Of a stretch of 57,864 bases of DNA, positions 1-8,023 are shown in pieces. Source of the DNA: Nostoc foliaceum FACHB-393 (GTDB lineage Bacteria; Cyanobacteriota; Cyanobacteriia; Cyanobacteriales; Nostocaceae); NCBI RefSeq assembly GCF_014698505.1, contig NZ_JACJTD010000044.1, positions 1 to 57,864 on the forward strand, read 5' to 3'. Each line of letters opens with the position of its first letter. Position 1 is the first letter of the stretch. The notes beneath the pieces are model-generated. The model was not told where the DNA came from and made no database searches. It was given only the letters and a program-made list of their open reading frames with translations. The position numbers and the translations under genes are program-made.

Positions 1-2058
1 AGGTTTTTTAGCACTTTTGAATAAATCAACCGCTATTTGGTTTTGATAACATCCTTCTTCAATCATGCTCCGGTACATTTGACGGTTAATGTCCATTGCT
101 TGCTGGATAATTTCGGGAGTTCTTTGAGAATGAGCAAGTTCAACAACCCCTTGCATATAAGGCTTGTATTCTTCTCGAATTAACTTTGGATCTTTCTGGC
201 GTTCTTGATCAAACAGGGTTTCGTAATGGTTAGAAACTTGGTCTAGATAATTTGATTTCTGCTCAAAAGTACCGTAAGTCTTTAGTGCCTCAATTTCTGA
301 TTCTAATGCCTCCAGTGCCGTCACTTGATTGTTGATTATGCCCACGCTGATGCTATCGCTCATGTGGATAGCGATTTCTTCAAATGGGCGCTGGCTTCCA
401 TCGCTAGGATCATAAAATGATTGTTTTTTGAGCTTAACCGTGGGCGAATAAGCGTTTTGAGGAAGATTTCTTCGCTCTGCCTCTGCTGTTAAATTAGGAT
501 AGAAGCTGGCTCTTACTACACCAATGCAATCACCATCGTAGTCTCGCGCTTGGCGTTCTGATTCGGTTTCTGCTGGGTCGATAAAATCAACATCAATCCC
601 CCGTGCTTCTAACTCTGTAATTCTGGCTTGTATGCGCTTGTGGTCTTCGTCATTGACTACAATTATGCCTTCTAAAACCTTCCCATCTGGCGCGATTTGG
701 TCTTCAACGTGCTTGTTGGTAGACACACACAATCCGTTAGAATTCAGAAAAGGAGAGCGAAAGTTAAGAACTTTTTCTCCAAGCTTCAGCCAAGGGACAC
801 AAATTTCACCATTTTTGAGTTCCTTGGATGGAATAATCATCCCTCGGTCAAAAGTAAGCGTTTTCCCAACAGCAATATCTCGCCACTCACTTTGTACAAA
901 CCGACTTAATTCCTGTTTGACCTTCTCAGTTTCTAATAACTGCTGATGCCCAACTAAATCGGCTTTAATGAGTTTGTACATGAACAAATCATCTTTAGCG
1001 GAGTCATCATCCAAGTCCTGATCTGCATTTAAGTCATCATTTCTCTCTAAGTTTTTAACATCTATTTCTTGATTGATGACTTCTCGTGTTTTTAATTTAT
1101 TTTGGCTCAATGATTCTTTACGCTTTTCATATCTTTCACAATAGTAAGCAGCAACAATTCTTGGGTCATCTTGAATAGAGGCTAATCTTTGAGCTTGTAC
1201 CTCTAGTTCCTCGACAAAATCTTTAATTCCTTGGGGGAAAGATGCCAGCAGTTGGGAGATAGACATCTGACCTTGCTGAGATTGCCCTTTTTCAGCTAAC
1301 CAAATATTTTGCTGATATAATCCTGGCTTAATCTGCGGTTTAGTGGGGCCTTTGGGTCTATCTTTGTCTGTTCCCTTAAAACTGCTTACGGGGAGAATTA
1401 TGTCTATTTCTGGTTTGTTATTTGGATCTGCATATTTGATTTCGTCTAACCTGTATGGTCGCAATGTTCCTTTGCCAAAACGGTATTTAGTAGTATCCTC
1501 TCCAACTCCATCCACCCAACCAAATCGATGCTGAATTACACGATAGCTTTTATCTGCTTGGGATTCTCTTAAGGTTACTTTGTCATAAAGTTGTGTTGAA
1601 ATCTGCCCATAACAGTCACCAACTAATTTATATGCCAAATCATTCGATAATATCCCTCCATTTTCACCAGCCTTTTCAGTAGAATCATCTACTACCAGAA
1701 TGCTTAATTTTTCGTGAATCGCATTTTTACAAGCCCCAAGGAAGATTGAACCATAAGCCCCACGGTCTTTACTATCTGGACAAATTTTTTGAATCGTTTC
1801 TAAACATTCTTTATCTCCATAAAGTAAGCGAGTCTTAGAAGATAGCAATAAAATCTGTCCATCTGGATGATTCTTTAACTCTTCAGCAGTACTGTATTCA
1901 TCTGAGTGTCCAAACGAGAATTCTTTGCCAGGAAAGTAAAATTCTAATAAGGTATTACTGAGCTTTTCAGTTAAAATTGATTGAGAACCAGTTTTGTTAT
2001 CGTCTGTATAGATCCACTGATTTAAACGAGGATCAAAATGTTTCAATTCCAGAGTCAT
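1..2058 (-). CDS. Single-chain DPBB RNA polymerase-like protein (C-terminus cut by window edge)
   Basis: An ATG at 2058 opens a frame with no stop down to base 1, giving at least 686 residues. Seen: YRFGKGTL (residues 192-199, K196), then ILPVSSFKG (K228), and much later GEKVLNFRSPFLNS (R434, P436) and QARDYDGDCIG (DYDGD at 506-510). Known: two-barrel RNA polymerases (beta/beta', eukaryotic RdRPs such as QDE-1, phage YonO-like enzymes) have a G-x-KG lysine and a second lysine in barrel 1, and an RxP loop followed by DxDGD (NADFDGD in beta') in barrel 2; the three Asp bind Mg. The order and approximate spacing match. An acidic stretch at about residues 340-356 (DDLNADQDLDDD) separates the halves. 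Inference: a plasmid-encoded RNA polymerase or primase. It is divergent from the 2108 gene, with only 49 bp between the starts. A chance DYDGD is possible, but four ordered motifs make it less likely. The C-terminal part is outside the window. Confidence 0.7.
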   Translation of the reverse strand, partial: MTLELKHFDPRLNQWIYTDDNKTGSQSILTEKLSNTLLEFYFPGKEFSFGHSDEYSTAEELKNHPDGQILLLSSKTRLLYGDKECLETIQKICPDSKDRGAYGSIFLGACKNAIHEKLSILVVDDSTEKAGENGGILSNDLAYKLVGDCYGQISTQLYDKVTLRESQADKSYRVIQHRFGWVDGVGEDTTKYRFGKGTLRPYRLDEIKYADPNNKPEIDIILPVSSFKGTDKDRPKGPTKPQIKPGLYQQNIWLAEKGQSQQGQMSISQLLASFPQGIKDFVEELEVQAQRLASIQDDPRIVAAYYCERYEKRKESLSQNKLKTREVINQEIDVKNLERNDDLNADQDLDDDSAKDDLFMYKLIKADLVGHQQLLETEKVKQELSRFVQSEWRDIAVGKTLTFDRGMIIPSKELKNGEICVPWLKLGEKVLNFRSPFLNSNGLCVSTNKHVEDQIAPDGKVLEGIIVVNDEDHKRIQARITELEARGIDVDFIDPAETESERQARDYDGDCIGVVRASFYPNLTAEAERRNLPQNAYSPTVKLKKQSFYDPSDGSQRPFEEIAIHMSDSISVGIINNQVTALEALESEIEALKTYGTFEQKSNYLDQVSNHYETLFDQERQKDPKLIREEYKPYMQGVVELAHSQRTPEIIQQAMDINRQMYRSMIEEGCYQNQIAVDLFKSAKKP

Positions 2059-2107
2059 AAATGCTAAGTAAATTGATGAAATTTAATCAATTTCTGAGGA
2101 GATTTAT

Positions 2108-2638
2108 ATGTCAAGGATTAAGCGTTGGATAAATATGCACAAGAAAGAGTTCCATCCAGATGGCAGCTTGAAAAATGAAGCTCGACAAGAAATGTTATCT
2201 GTGGGAATGAGTAACGAGGCAATTGATGATTATGCCTCTAGGCTAAAAGCAAGATACGACGAGTGGAAGCACCTGGATGAGATTGATCCAGAACCGTGGC
2301 CAATCTACACAGCCTACGATTTCTTTACTGAACAAGAAAAAAAGGAATTTAACCCAGATGGTTCTCTCAGACCTGAATATGTAGAGTACGCTCAGAAAAT
2401 TGGTATCAGTGAAAGTGCCCTCGAACAGCTTGAGTGGCGCAAGAAAATAGAAGTCGAGAATTATGATGCTGTGTCTGCTGATTACGCAGAACAAGGTATT
2501 AACTTTGGTGAGCAGAAAATGAATGCTCGGATTGGCGCTAGCAGAACATACGTCCAACGTCGGCAGCAGATGGAGCAAGACTTGCGTAACTTTGAGCCGG
2601 AAGACAGTTTGCCTTTCGACAAGGACACAGTATATTAG
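2108..2638 (+). CDS. Hypothetical protein with duplicated KKEFxPDGSL motif
   Basis: 176 residues, no family recognised. The ATG follows a good ribosome binding site (GAGGAG, about 6 bases upstream). The protein is hydrophilic and charged, with no membrane segment. It carries the same motif twice, KKEFHPDGSL near residue 12 and KKEFNPDGSL near residue 78, each followed by a helical stretch, so it looks like an internal duplication of a roughly 65-residue unit. It is divergently transcribed from the polymerase-like gene with about 49 bp between the starts, so the two probably share a regulatory region. That context makes it a candidate partner or regulator of the polymerase, but this is inference only. 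Confidence 0.7.
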   Translation: MSRIKRWINMHKKEFHPDGSLKNEARQEMLSVGMSNEAIDDYASRLKARYDEWKHLDEIDPEPWPIYTAYDFFTEQEKKEFNPDGSLRPEYVEYAQKIGISESALEQLEWRKKIEVENYDAVSADYAEQGINFGEQKMNARIGASRTYVQRRQQMEQDLRNFEPEDSLPFDKDTVY

Positions 2639-2802
2639 GCGGGAGCGATGCCGAGTGAGTGACAATATAAGCTGAAAGCATTATCAAACAACGCTCTCAG
2701 CTTTTTAGTGGCATTCTTTTACATCTGCAATTGCTCCCCTTGCACTGAGCATAGCCTCTCCAAGAGTTGTATTGCGACTGGGCGAAAAAGCAGATTGTTT
2801 GG

Positions 2803-3177
2803 TTAATTGGCTTGCCGTTCTATAGCTGGAGGGATTACCCCAGGCGATCGCACAACTGATTTGTTGGAAGCGGCGGCAAGGAACGCAAACATTCCTAAAA
2901 TAGCAAAGGACGTAATAATCACTTGCTGTACGGATGCAAAGACCGACTTTTCTTTCTCCTTTTGGACAGCAATGCGATTGAGCTTCTGTTGATATATGGA
3001 GAAGTACAGATAATTCAAAACTTGTTCGCATAAGGCAGGGTCTTCTCCTTTTTGGACTTTTTGGCACAGGAGAATTTCTAGATGCTCTTGGCGACGAGCA
3101 CTTGTAGATAAATCGCGCTCGTCCCACAGTTTTACTTGGGTTGCATCTAAAGGTCTATCAATACCTAATAAAGTCAT
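2803..3177 (-). CDS. Small C-terminally anchored hypothetical protein
   Basis: 124 residues, no family recognised. The N-terminal 80 residues are soluble and charged. A hydrophobic segment at about 84-103 (VIITSFAILGMFAFLAAA) is a single membrane span near the C-terminus, leaving a short tail. A 45-base hairpin element (3313-3357) lies 136 bp upstream of the start in the same orientation as three other copies in the window, so expression may be tied to the relaxase-side and T4SS operons. Role unknown. Confidence 0.6.
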   Translation of the reverse strand: MTLLGIDRPLDATQVKLWDERDLSTSARRQEHLEILLCQKVQKGEDPALCEQVLNYLYFSIYQQKLNRIAVQKEKEKSVFASVQQVIITSFAILGMFAFLAAASNKSVVRSPGVIPPAIERQAN

Positions 3178-3312
3178 AAATATGTCCTCATTTAATTGTT
3201 GGGTTAGTTGAGGGAACAGGTGTAATCAACAAGTCAATTACACCCTACTGTGCTTTTTGAAAAATGGAACTCATACCTAACTTAAGAAGTTTATATACGC
3301 CCTCTAAAAAGA

Positions 3313-3357
3313 ACTAGCTACGTTAGTACTGAAAAAATCGGTACTGGAGTAGCTAGT
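3313..3357 (-). promoter_or_regulatory. Shared GTAC hairpin element, copy 1
   Basis: Outer arms ACTAGCTAC and GTAGCTAGT pair perfectly, and inner TAGTACT/GTACTGGA arms surround an A-rich loop. Read on the minus strand it is nearly identical to the element at 7931-7969. It sits upstream of the 3177 minus-strand gene. It is probably an operator or promoter-proximal site; it has no T-run after the stem, so a simple terminator is less likely. Confidence 0.6.
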
Positions 3358-3375
3358 AAAGTTAGTGAGTTTATG

Positions 3376-3786
3376 CTATATTTCCCATTCCAAATCTGGT
3401 TGTAGAGATGGGGATAGAATCTGTGCTTTCGATGGTGGTTGGGGTGTATCCGACTCCAACGGGTTCGTCCCATCCTGGAATAATTCTTGTGCCAGAGTCC
3501 GGCCATCTGAGTCAATGTCACTACTCAAGAAATACTCCAAAACCTGCGGTGTAGCACCATCAATTGCTGCTTGTGCTAGTAGGGATTTGATGAATTGGGG
3601 AGATGCCTCACTATCAGCTAGTACCTTCAAGGTTTGCTCGGCATCTTGGATGGTCATTTTGGAGATATCCTTAACTCCAACTTCGTCCCAGACATCCCCA
3701 AAATACTGTCGATATTGCTGATTGAAGTCTTGCTCTTGGGCAAATCGTGATAATTCTTGTACCTGCAAATGTGTCATTTCAGCCAT
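3376..3786 (-). CDS. Hypothetical protein with one calcium-loop-like motif
   Basis: 136 residues, soluble and acidic; no family recognised. The sequence SSDIDSDGRTLAQELFQDG (about residues 88-106) resembles a D-x-D-x-D-G EF-hand or dockerin-type loop, but there is only one copy, so metal binding is speculative. The C-terminal 30 residues are Pro/Ser rich. A 29-base near-perfect palindrome (3897-3925) lies 111 bp upstream of the start and could be its operator. Confidence 0.65.
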   Translation of the reverse strand: MAEMTHLQVQELSRFAQEQDFNQQYRQYFGDVWDEVGVKDISKMTIQDAEQTLKVLADSEASPQFIKSLLAQAAIDGATPQVLEYFLSSDIDSDGRTLAQELFQDGTNPLESDTPQPPSKAQILSPSLQPDLEWEI

Positions 3787-3896
3787 CTTAATTTGCCAAT
3801 GTTAATTGTTCGCGCTTGTTACTGTTAGAGCGATCGCACTTTCAGATGAGGAAAGGTGCAAGTTGAAGCATATCTCTTACCAAGAGAGGCTTTTAC

Positions 3897-3925
3897 GATG
3901 TTAGACAGAATATCTGTCTAACATC
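3897..3925. promoter_or_regulatory. 13-bp-arm perfect inverted repeat
   Basis: Arms GATGTTAGACAGA and TCTGTCTAACATC are perfectly complementary around a 3-base ATA loop. It lies between the 3' end of the parM-like gene (4030) and the start of the 3786 minus-strand gene. No T-run follows directly, so an operator for a dimeric repressor is at least as likely as a terminator. Confidence 0.5.
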
Positions 3926-4029
3926 AAGTGCAAAATATGAGCCTTGGACTAGCGGCGATCGCTACTAGCAAAATATGAAATAAACACATTCAATTTAAAA
4001 TCTCAAATCCAAAATGTGTTTTTTGAGAG

Positions 4030-5226
4030 CTACACTCTATTGATAGAAGTGAGATGATTAACTGCTGGAGAATAAGAATCTGGTACTAATTTCTGTTTGC
4101 GCTCATAGCAAAAATTTTCATCCAGCATTCTCACATAACTAATATGAGTTGCCCAAACATCAGCCAGTCGCTCACCCAAGCCAACGGTATCTAATGATTT
4201 GGGAATAACTACTCCACCATTCCAAACGATAGGGATGCTTTCTGTTTGAAAATATTGTGTCAGTTCTCGACGCACAAACTCACCTGTACCACCACAGATG
4301 AGAACTTCGTCTAATGGTACATGGTTTTTCACCCACCGCAGCAATGCTCGACAGTATTCATCCCGAATCACTTCTAAAACTGATTTAAACAACTCTAAAT
4401 CCGAGTTAATTCCTGATGGTGTATTCCTACGTGACAAATTTCGTAATGCAGTGAAATTACCTTTACTTGCTTCCACTAAAGCCGCCGCTATACACGGATC
4501 ATCTTTCGATAGTCCTACGCTAGTACGTTCGACAAACTTTTGTAACACCCAATTCATCCCCAAGTCTGTCGATTCTTTCTTTGCTACTTTCCCTTTTTCT
4601 GAAAGGGTAAAACTGGCATTACGATGACCCAGCATTAACAATCCTATATTTTTTTGAGAAAATACATTCCCTAGAGCGCGATTTCTGTAAGAAATAATAC
4701 CTGTTCCTTCAGGAAGATTTTTGAAGCTATTGACCTTAATTTTCATTCTTCCCGTTGGCGTTATTACTCCTTGCCTATAGTTCAAGACAAACTTTTTAGC
4801 CAAATCTTGTACATTCTTCTCTTCTCCAGGTGGTAGCAAAATCTGGAGAAACATTTCGTGAATATCTAGATTTATTTGACGTTTAGCTAGCCACAACAAA
4901 CCAGCAACCTTTGATAAGGCATATTCAGACTTCAAATCTTGCAGTGCCGCAGTTCCAGCAAACTCTCTTTTTGCAATACTCCCTAAGACAGAATATTCCT
5001 GACCAATTCTCACCCAAGCGCTATCATCAGGCAGCGCATCTACAGTTAAATGTTTGGTTGAACCCTCTCCCACATCGGCAACTTCTGGACTCATCCACAA
5101 TGCAAATGGTACTCCCGCCGGATAAATCTGGGCGATCGCTTTGGTTGAACTACCCCCCAAGTCTGCCGTCAGTATAAACTGCACGACTTGGCTTGATTTG
5201 TCCTGATTAGTATTTGTAGTTGTCAT
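4030..5226 (-). CDS. parM: ParM/StbA-like actin ATPase for plasmid segregation
   Basis: 398 residues, the usual length of plasmid actin-like proteins. Seen: phosphate-1 loop ADLGGSSTKAIAQI (about 24-37), a second nucleotide-loop region around LLMLGHRNASFTL (about 195-207), and an adenosine-type motif LICGGTGEFVRREL (about 308-321), in the actin/Hsp70 fold order. Known: ParM filaments push sister plasmids apart after binding an adaptor at a centromere. The start overlaps the stop of the upstream 180-residue gene by 4 bases, so the two are translationally coupled, as expected for a ParR-type partner. The family call is confident; the exact subfamily is not. Confidence 0.85.
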   Translation of the reverse strand: MTTTNTNQDKSSQVVQFILTADLGGSSTKAIAQIYPAGVPFALWMSPEVADVGEGSTKHLTVDALPDDSAWVRIGQEYSVLGSIAKREFAGTAALQDLKSEYALSKVAGLLWLAKRQINLDIHEMFLQILLPPGEEKNVQDLAKKFVLNYRQGVITPTGRMKIKVNSFKNLPEGTGIISYRNRALGNVFSQKNIGLLMLGHRNASFTLSEKGKVAKKESTDLGMNWVLQKFVERTSVGLSKDDPCIAAALVEASKGNFTALRNLSRRNTPSGINSDLELFKSVLEVIRDEYCRALLRWVKNHVPLDEVLICGGTGEFVRRELTQYFQTESIPIVWNGGVVIPKSLDTVGLGERLADVWATHISYVRMLDENFCYERKQKLVPDSYSPAVNHLTSINRV

Positions 5227-5765
5227 AAATTTTTATTACCGTTTGTTTCGTCAAATCCCAACAATTGAGTAGCCATTAATAAGTCTGGTGTCATTTTCAA
5301 GTCCATTAATCCCAAATCATCATCAGATAGTAAGGATTCTTCCTGCTGACTTGTTTGCTCTAGTTCCTCTTGTTCTTCTTTCTCTTTGCGAATCACATTT
5401 GTTGAGATTGGCAAGCTTTTTTCTAAAATCGATGATTTGTTCTGCTCTATTTGTTGTGGTGGCAAAATCGCACTACTCTCTACTTCAAAAGAATTAGAAA
5501 CCTTTTGCATTAAAATTCTAATCTTTACTAGCTTTCCTTCCAATTCCCCAATACTCGACAAGCAAGCTTCAATAAATTCCTCTTTACTTACCTTTCCCAC
5601 TAATGCTTCTATTAGCCAGTAACTTGTCACTGCTTCCATTGTCAGTTCACCTGCCGACTTTTTTGATCGATGATTCACCAAGTATTCAATAGTTCTTCCA
5701 TCCCAAGAATCATGTCTCCGTTTTACTCTTGGCAGTTCAACGTCTTTGCTTCCCTGTTTGTCCAT
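5223..5765 (-). CDS. Probable ParR-like adaptor (segregation partner)
   Basis: 180 residues. A basic N-terminus (VKRRHDSWDGRTIEYLVNHRSKKSAGELTMEAVTS) is followed by predicted helices and a low-complexity acidic Glu/Gln stretch (about 125-150). I do not recognise the fold directly. It is called a ParR-like adaptor from size, the basic DNA-binding-like N-terminus, the 4-base overlap with the parM-like gene, and repeats just upstream of its start that could be its binding site. The acidic C-terminus would be the part that contacts the actin filament, by analogy. Confidence 0.5.
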   Translation of the reverse strand: MDKQGSKDVELPRVKRRHDSWDGRTIEYLVNHRSKKSAGELTMEAVTSYWLIEALVGKVSKEEFIEACLSSIGELEGKLVKIRILMQKVSNSFEVESSAILPPQQIEQNKSSILEKSLPISTNVIRKEKEEQEELEQTSQQEESLLSDDDLGLMDLKMTPDLLMATQLLGFDETNGNKNL

Positions 5766-5803
5766 TTTTAAAAACCAGTACAGTTGTCTTATTGTTTACA
5801 TTT

Positions 5804-5938
5804 GCAATACTTGATACAAAAATGAGTATTGCGGGTAGTCTAAATGAGTATTTAGGCGGAGAAATCCCCCTTTTTCTCTCAATTGCGTTTCCACTGTGTT
5901 TTCACTGCGTTGCGCTTTTTCCCTCATTTATGAGTATT
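5804..5938. repeat. Candidate centromere (parC) repeats
   Basis: ATGAGTATT occurs at 5822-5830, 5843-5851 and 5930-5938. GCAATACT (5804-5811) is the inverse complement of AGTATTGC (5825-5832), making a hairpin with a 13-base loop. The block is directly upstream of the adaptor-parM pair, where ParMRC centromeres normally lie. The number of repeats is low, so this is a candidate only. Confidence 0.4.
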
Positions 5939-6109
5939 CGTGCGTAATTCGTACCCAAATTATTCACTGCTTAGAATCAGGCGACTAAATGCCTGGGGTC
6001 TTTGCTATGTAAGCACTTGAGCTAGTTAGGTATTAGAGTTCCTTCAAAAAGTCTTTCAAGCCGCTAAAATAATCGTACTTACTACGACTATCTTCACTTT
6101 TTCGCATTT

Positions 6110-6148
6110 GAGCAATTTAGCTATTTTGGCGACTAGTCGCAATTGCTC
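6110..6148. other. Candidate oriT: nested palindromes upstream of relaxase
   Basis: Outer arms GAGCAATT (6110-6117) and AATTGCTC (6141-6148) enclose a perfect 12-base palindrome GCGACTAGTCGC (6129-6140). It lies 62 bp before the relaxase start. MobV-type relaxases normally nick near an inverted repeat just upstream of their own gene. The nick site itself was not identified. Confidence 0.4.
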
Positions 6149-6209
6149 CGATTTTCGGTAAATCAGCGTGATAACAAAATCATACCAAGTTTATCCAAGA
6201 TGTGAAGCC

Positions 6210-7916
6210 ATGAGCTACGCGATCGCGCGATTAAAAAAATTAAAGCGGGGTAATATATCAGGGAGTGCATCTCACACTGCACGAGAAAGAGAAACCCCTA
6301 ATGCAGATCCGACTCAAAAAAATATTCGGTTCATCGGTAGCCTCGACCCAGAGGAACGACTAGAGGATTTAGTCTTAGCCAAGATAGGGGACTCGGAGCA
6401 GAAGCGGAAGATTCGCACTGATGCGGTGTACTGCGTGGAGTTACTGTTGAGTGCATCGCCCAGTTATTTCCGTCCCGACTGCCCCACCCAAGCCGGTTAC
6501 TATGAACCACAAAAGTTGGATAACTGGGTAGAAGCGACTCACCAGTGGTTAGCGGATGAATATGGCAATCGCATTGTCCGCGCCGAGTTACACCTGGACG
6601 AAGCCACCCCCCATATTCACGCTTATTTTGTCCCCCTTGATGATCAAGGGCAGCTACGGTGCAATCATTTCTTTGACGGGCGGCAGAAAATCCAACAATT
6701 TCAAGATTCTTACTACAACACGATGCGCCTAATTGGGCTGGAGCGTGGGATTAGGGGAAGTAAAGCCAAGCACCAGGACATCAAGGACTTTTACCGGATT
6801 GTGGAGGAGGGGCGTGATTTAGAAGTTGATGAGCTAAGTGCAGCGCAATTGAAGGCCAAAGCTGCCGACCGAGACAGGGCGAATCAGCGAAAACAGGAAA
6901 TGGAAGCTACAGCCAAAGCTCTCTCACTTGAAAATGAACAGTTACGGCGACGAATTGCACAATTAGAACAAGATAATCAATCAATAAAAAAGCTTATCGA
7001 GTGGTCAACTGATTTAGCTTTAAATGATGTTGCTTGGGAGTTAGGGCTGTGGCGTAAAGGGAATGAATGGGTTGGAGGAAGCCACATCATTAATATAGAT
7101 GGCTCTAAATTTAGTGACCTTGCTCCCGGTTCTCATTTTGAAGGTAATCATGCAATTGATTTAGTGAAACACGTTAATCAATGCAACCAAGTCCAAGCGA
7201 TCGCATGGATCGGGGAGCGATTTGGTGAAGTCGGCGCAAAACGTGCAGCTCAGACTCATGCTCAAAAAGTTGCGGCTGACATTATCCAAACTCAACCAGC
7301 ATCCCAATTCACCCCACCCGTTGAGGATAAAGCTAATTGGTCAGTCGTTGAACATTACCTCAAACAGAAACGAGGCATACCTTCTGATTGCGTACAAATG
7401 TTACATAACCAGGGGCTAGTTTATGCCGACTCAAAAGCAAATGTTGTGTTTGTGATGCGGGACTTGGAAGGGAATACCAAAGGGGCTTTCTTAGAAGGTA
7501 CAACCAATAAATTCTCTGGTTATGAGTTAGGTACAGTTCGCCGTAATAGCTGGTTTTACTTTACTTTGGGGAAAAAGCCTAGTGATAAAACTAGCACTGC
7601 TGTACTGTCTGACTCTCCCATTGACACCATTTCAGTAGCCATGCTGGAATATCAGGTTAAAGGAATACCAGAAAACAGAACAGTTTACATGGCAGCAGAT
7701 GACACTTCAAATTTACCTTTTGAAAGATTACGTAATGTTCCTTGTGTACAGGTAGCTTTTAGTCAATCAACTGCGGCACGGGCTGTTAAAGAGCTACTGC
7801 CACACTCGACTCAACTCAAGTGCGAAAGTGGGGATTGGAATACGCAGTTAATCAATTTCTCCCATCAATCGCAACAGCGTTATTCACAACAAAACCACGA
7901 GGAATTAGAGCTATAG
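6210..7916 (+). CDS. mobV: MobV-family relaxase fused to a DUF3991/Toprim-like region
   Basis: Starts the conjugation DNA-processing step by nicking oriT. The ATG at 6210 is chosen over 6168 because MobV proteins begin MSYAI-R-KKLK. From there: 568 residues. Seen: HTARERETPNADP (motif I region, about 24-36), the metal triad HLDEATPHIH (128-137), and a coiled, charged linker at about 220-265. The C-terminal half has a CHC2/primase-like stretch (GNHAIDLVKHVNQC) and a Toprim-like block around LSDSPIDTISVAML (about 466-479), as in DUF3991-Toprim proteins. Known: relaxase-primase fusions prime the transferred strand in the recipient. The C-terminus is Q-rich and ends EELEL, similar to the 27023 product. 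The gene starts 62 bp after a candidate oriT. Confidence 0.85.
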   Translation: MSYAIARLKKLKRGNISGSASHTARERETPNADPTQKNIRFIGSLDPEERLEDLVLAKIGDSEQKRKIRTDAVYCVELLLSASPSYFRPDCPTQAGYYEPQKLDNWVEATHQWLADEYGNRIVRAELHLDEATPHIHAYFVPLDDQGQLRCNHFFDGRQKIQQFQDSYYNTMRLIGLERGIRGSKAKHQDIKDFYRIVEEGRDLEVDELSAAQLKAKAADRDRANQRKQEMEATAKALSLENEQLRRRIAQLEQDNQSIKKLIEWSTDLALNDVAWELGLWRKGNEWVGGSHIINIDGSKFSDLAPGSHFEGNHAIDLVKHVNQCNQVQAIAWIGERFGEVGAKRAAQTHAQKVAADIIQTQPASQFTPPVEDKANWSVVEHYLKQKRGIPSDCVQMLHNQGLVYADSKANVVFVMRDLEGNTKGAFLEGTTNKFSGYELGTVRRNSWFYFTLGKKPSDKTSTAVLSDSPIDTISVAMLEYQVKGIPENRTVYMAADDTSNLPFERLRNVPCVQVAFSQSTAARAVKELLPHSTQLKCESGDWNTQLINFSHQSQQRYSQQNHEELEL

Positions 7917-7930
7917 TTGCAAAAAAGTCA

Positions 7931-7969
7931 AGCTACTCTAGTACCGATTTTTTCAGTACTAAAGTAGCT
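7931..7969 (+). promoter_or_regulatory. Shared GTAC hairpin element, copy 2
   Basis: AGCTACT-CTAGTAC, loop CGATTTTTTCA, then GTACTAA-AGTAGCT. It is 55 bp upstream of the AAA+ ATPase start. Except for two bases it matches copy 1 (3313-3357) read on the opposite strand, so the two copies are inverted relative to each other and flank the parM-relaxase hub. Confidence 0.6.
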
Positions 7970-8023
7970 AGTAAAGAGTTTTAGCTATCAATAATATTGG
8001 GGTGAAAATTAGTTAAAATCCTG

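Noticed and set aside
632..946. Plus-strand open frames in 632-1534
   Set aside because: Antisense to the polymerase-like gene, whose ordered motifs give far stronger coding evidence.
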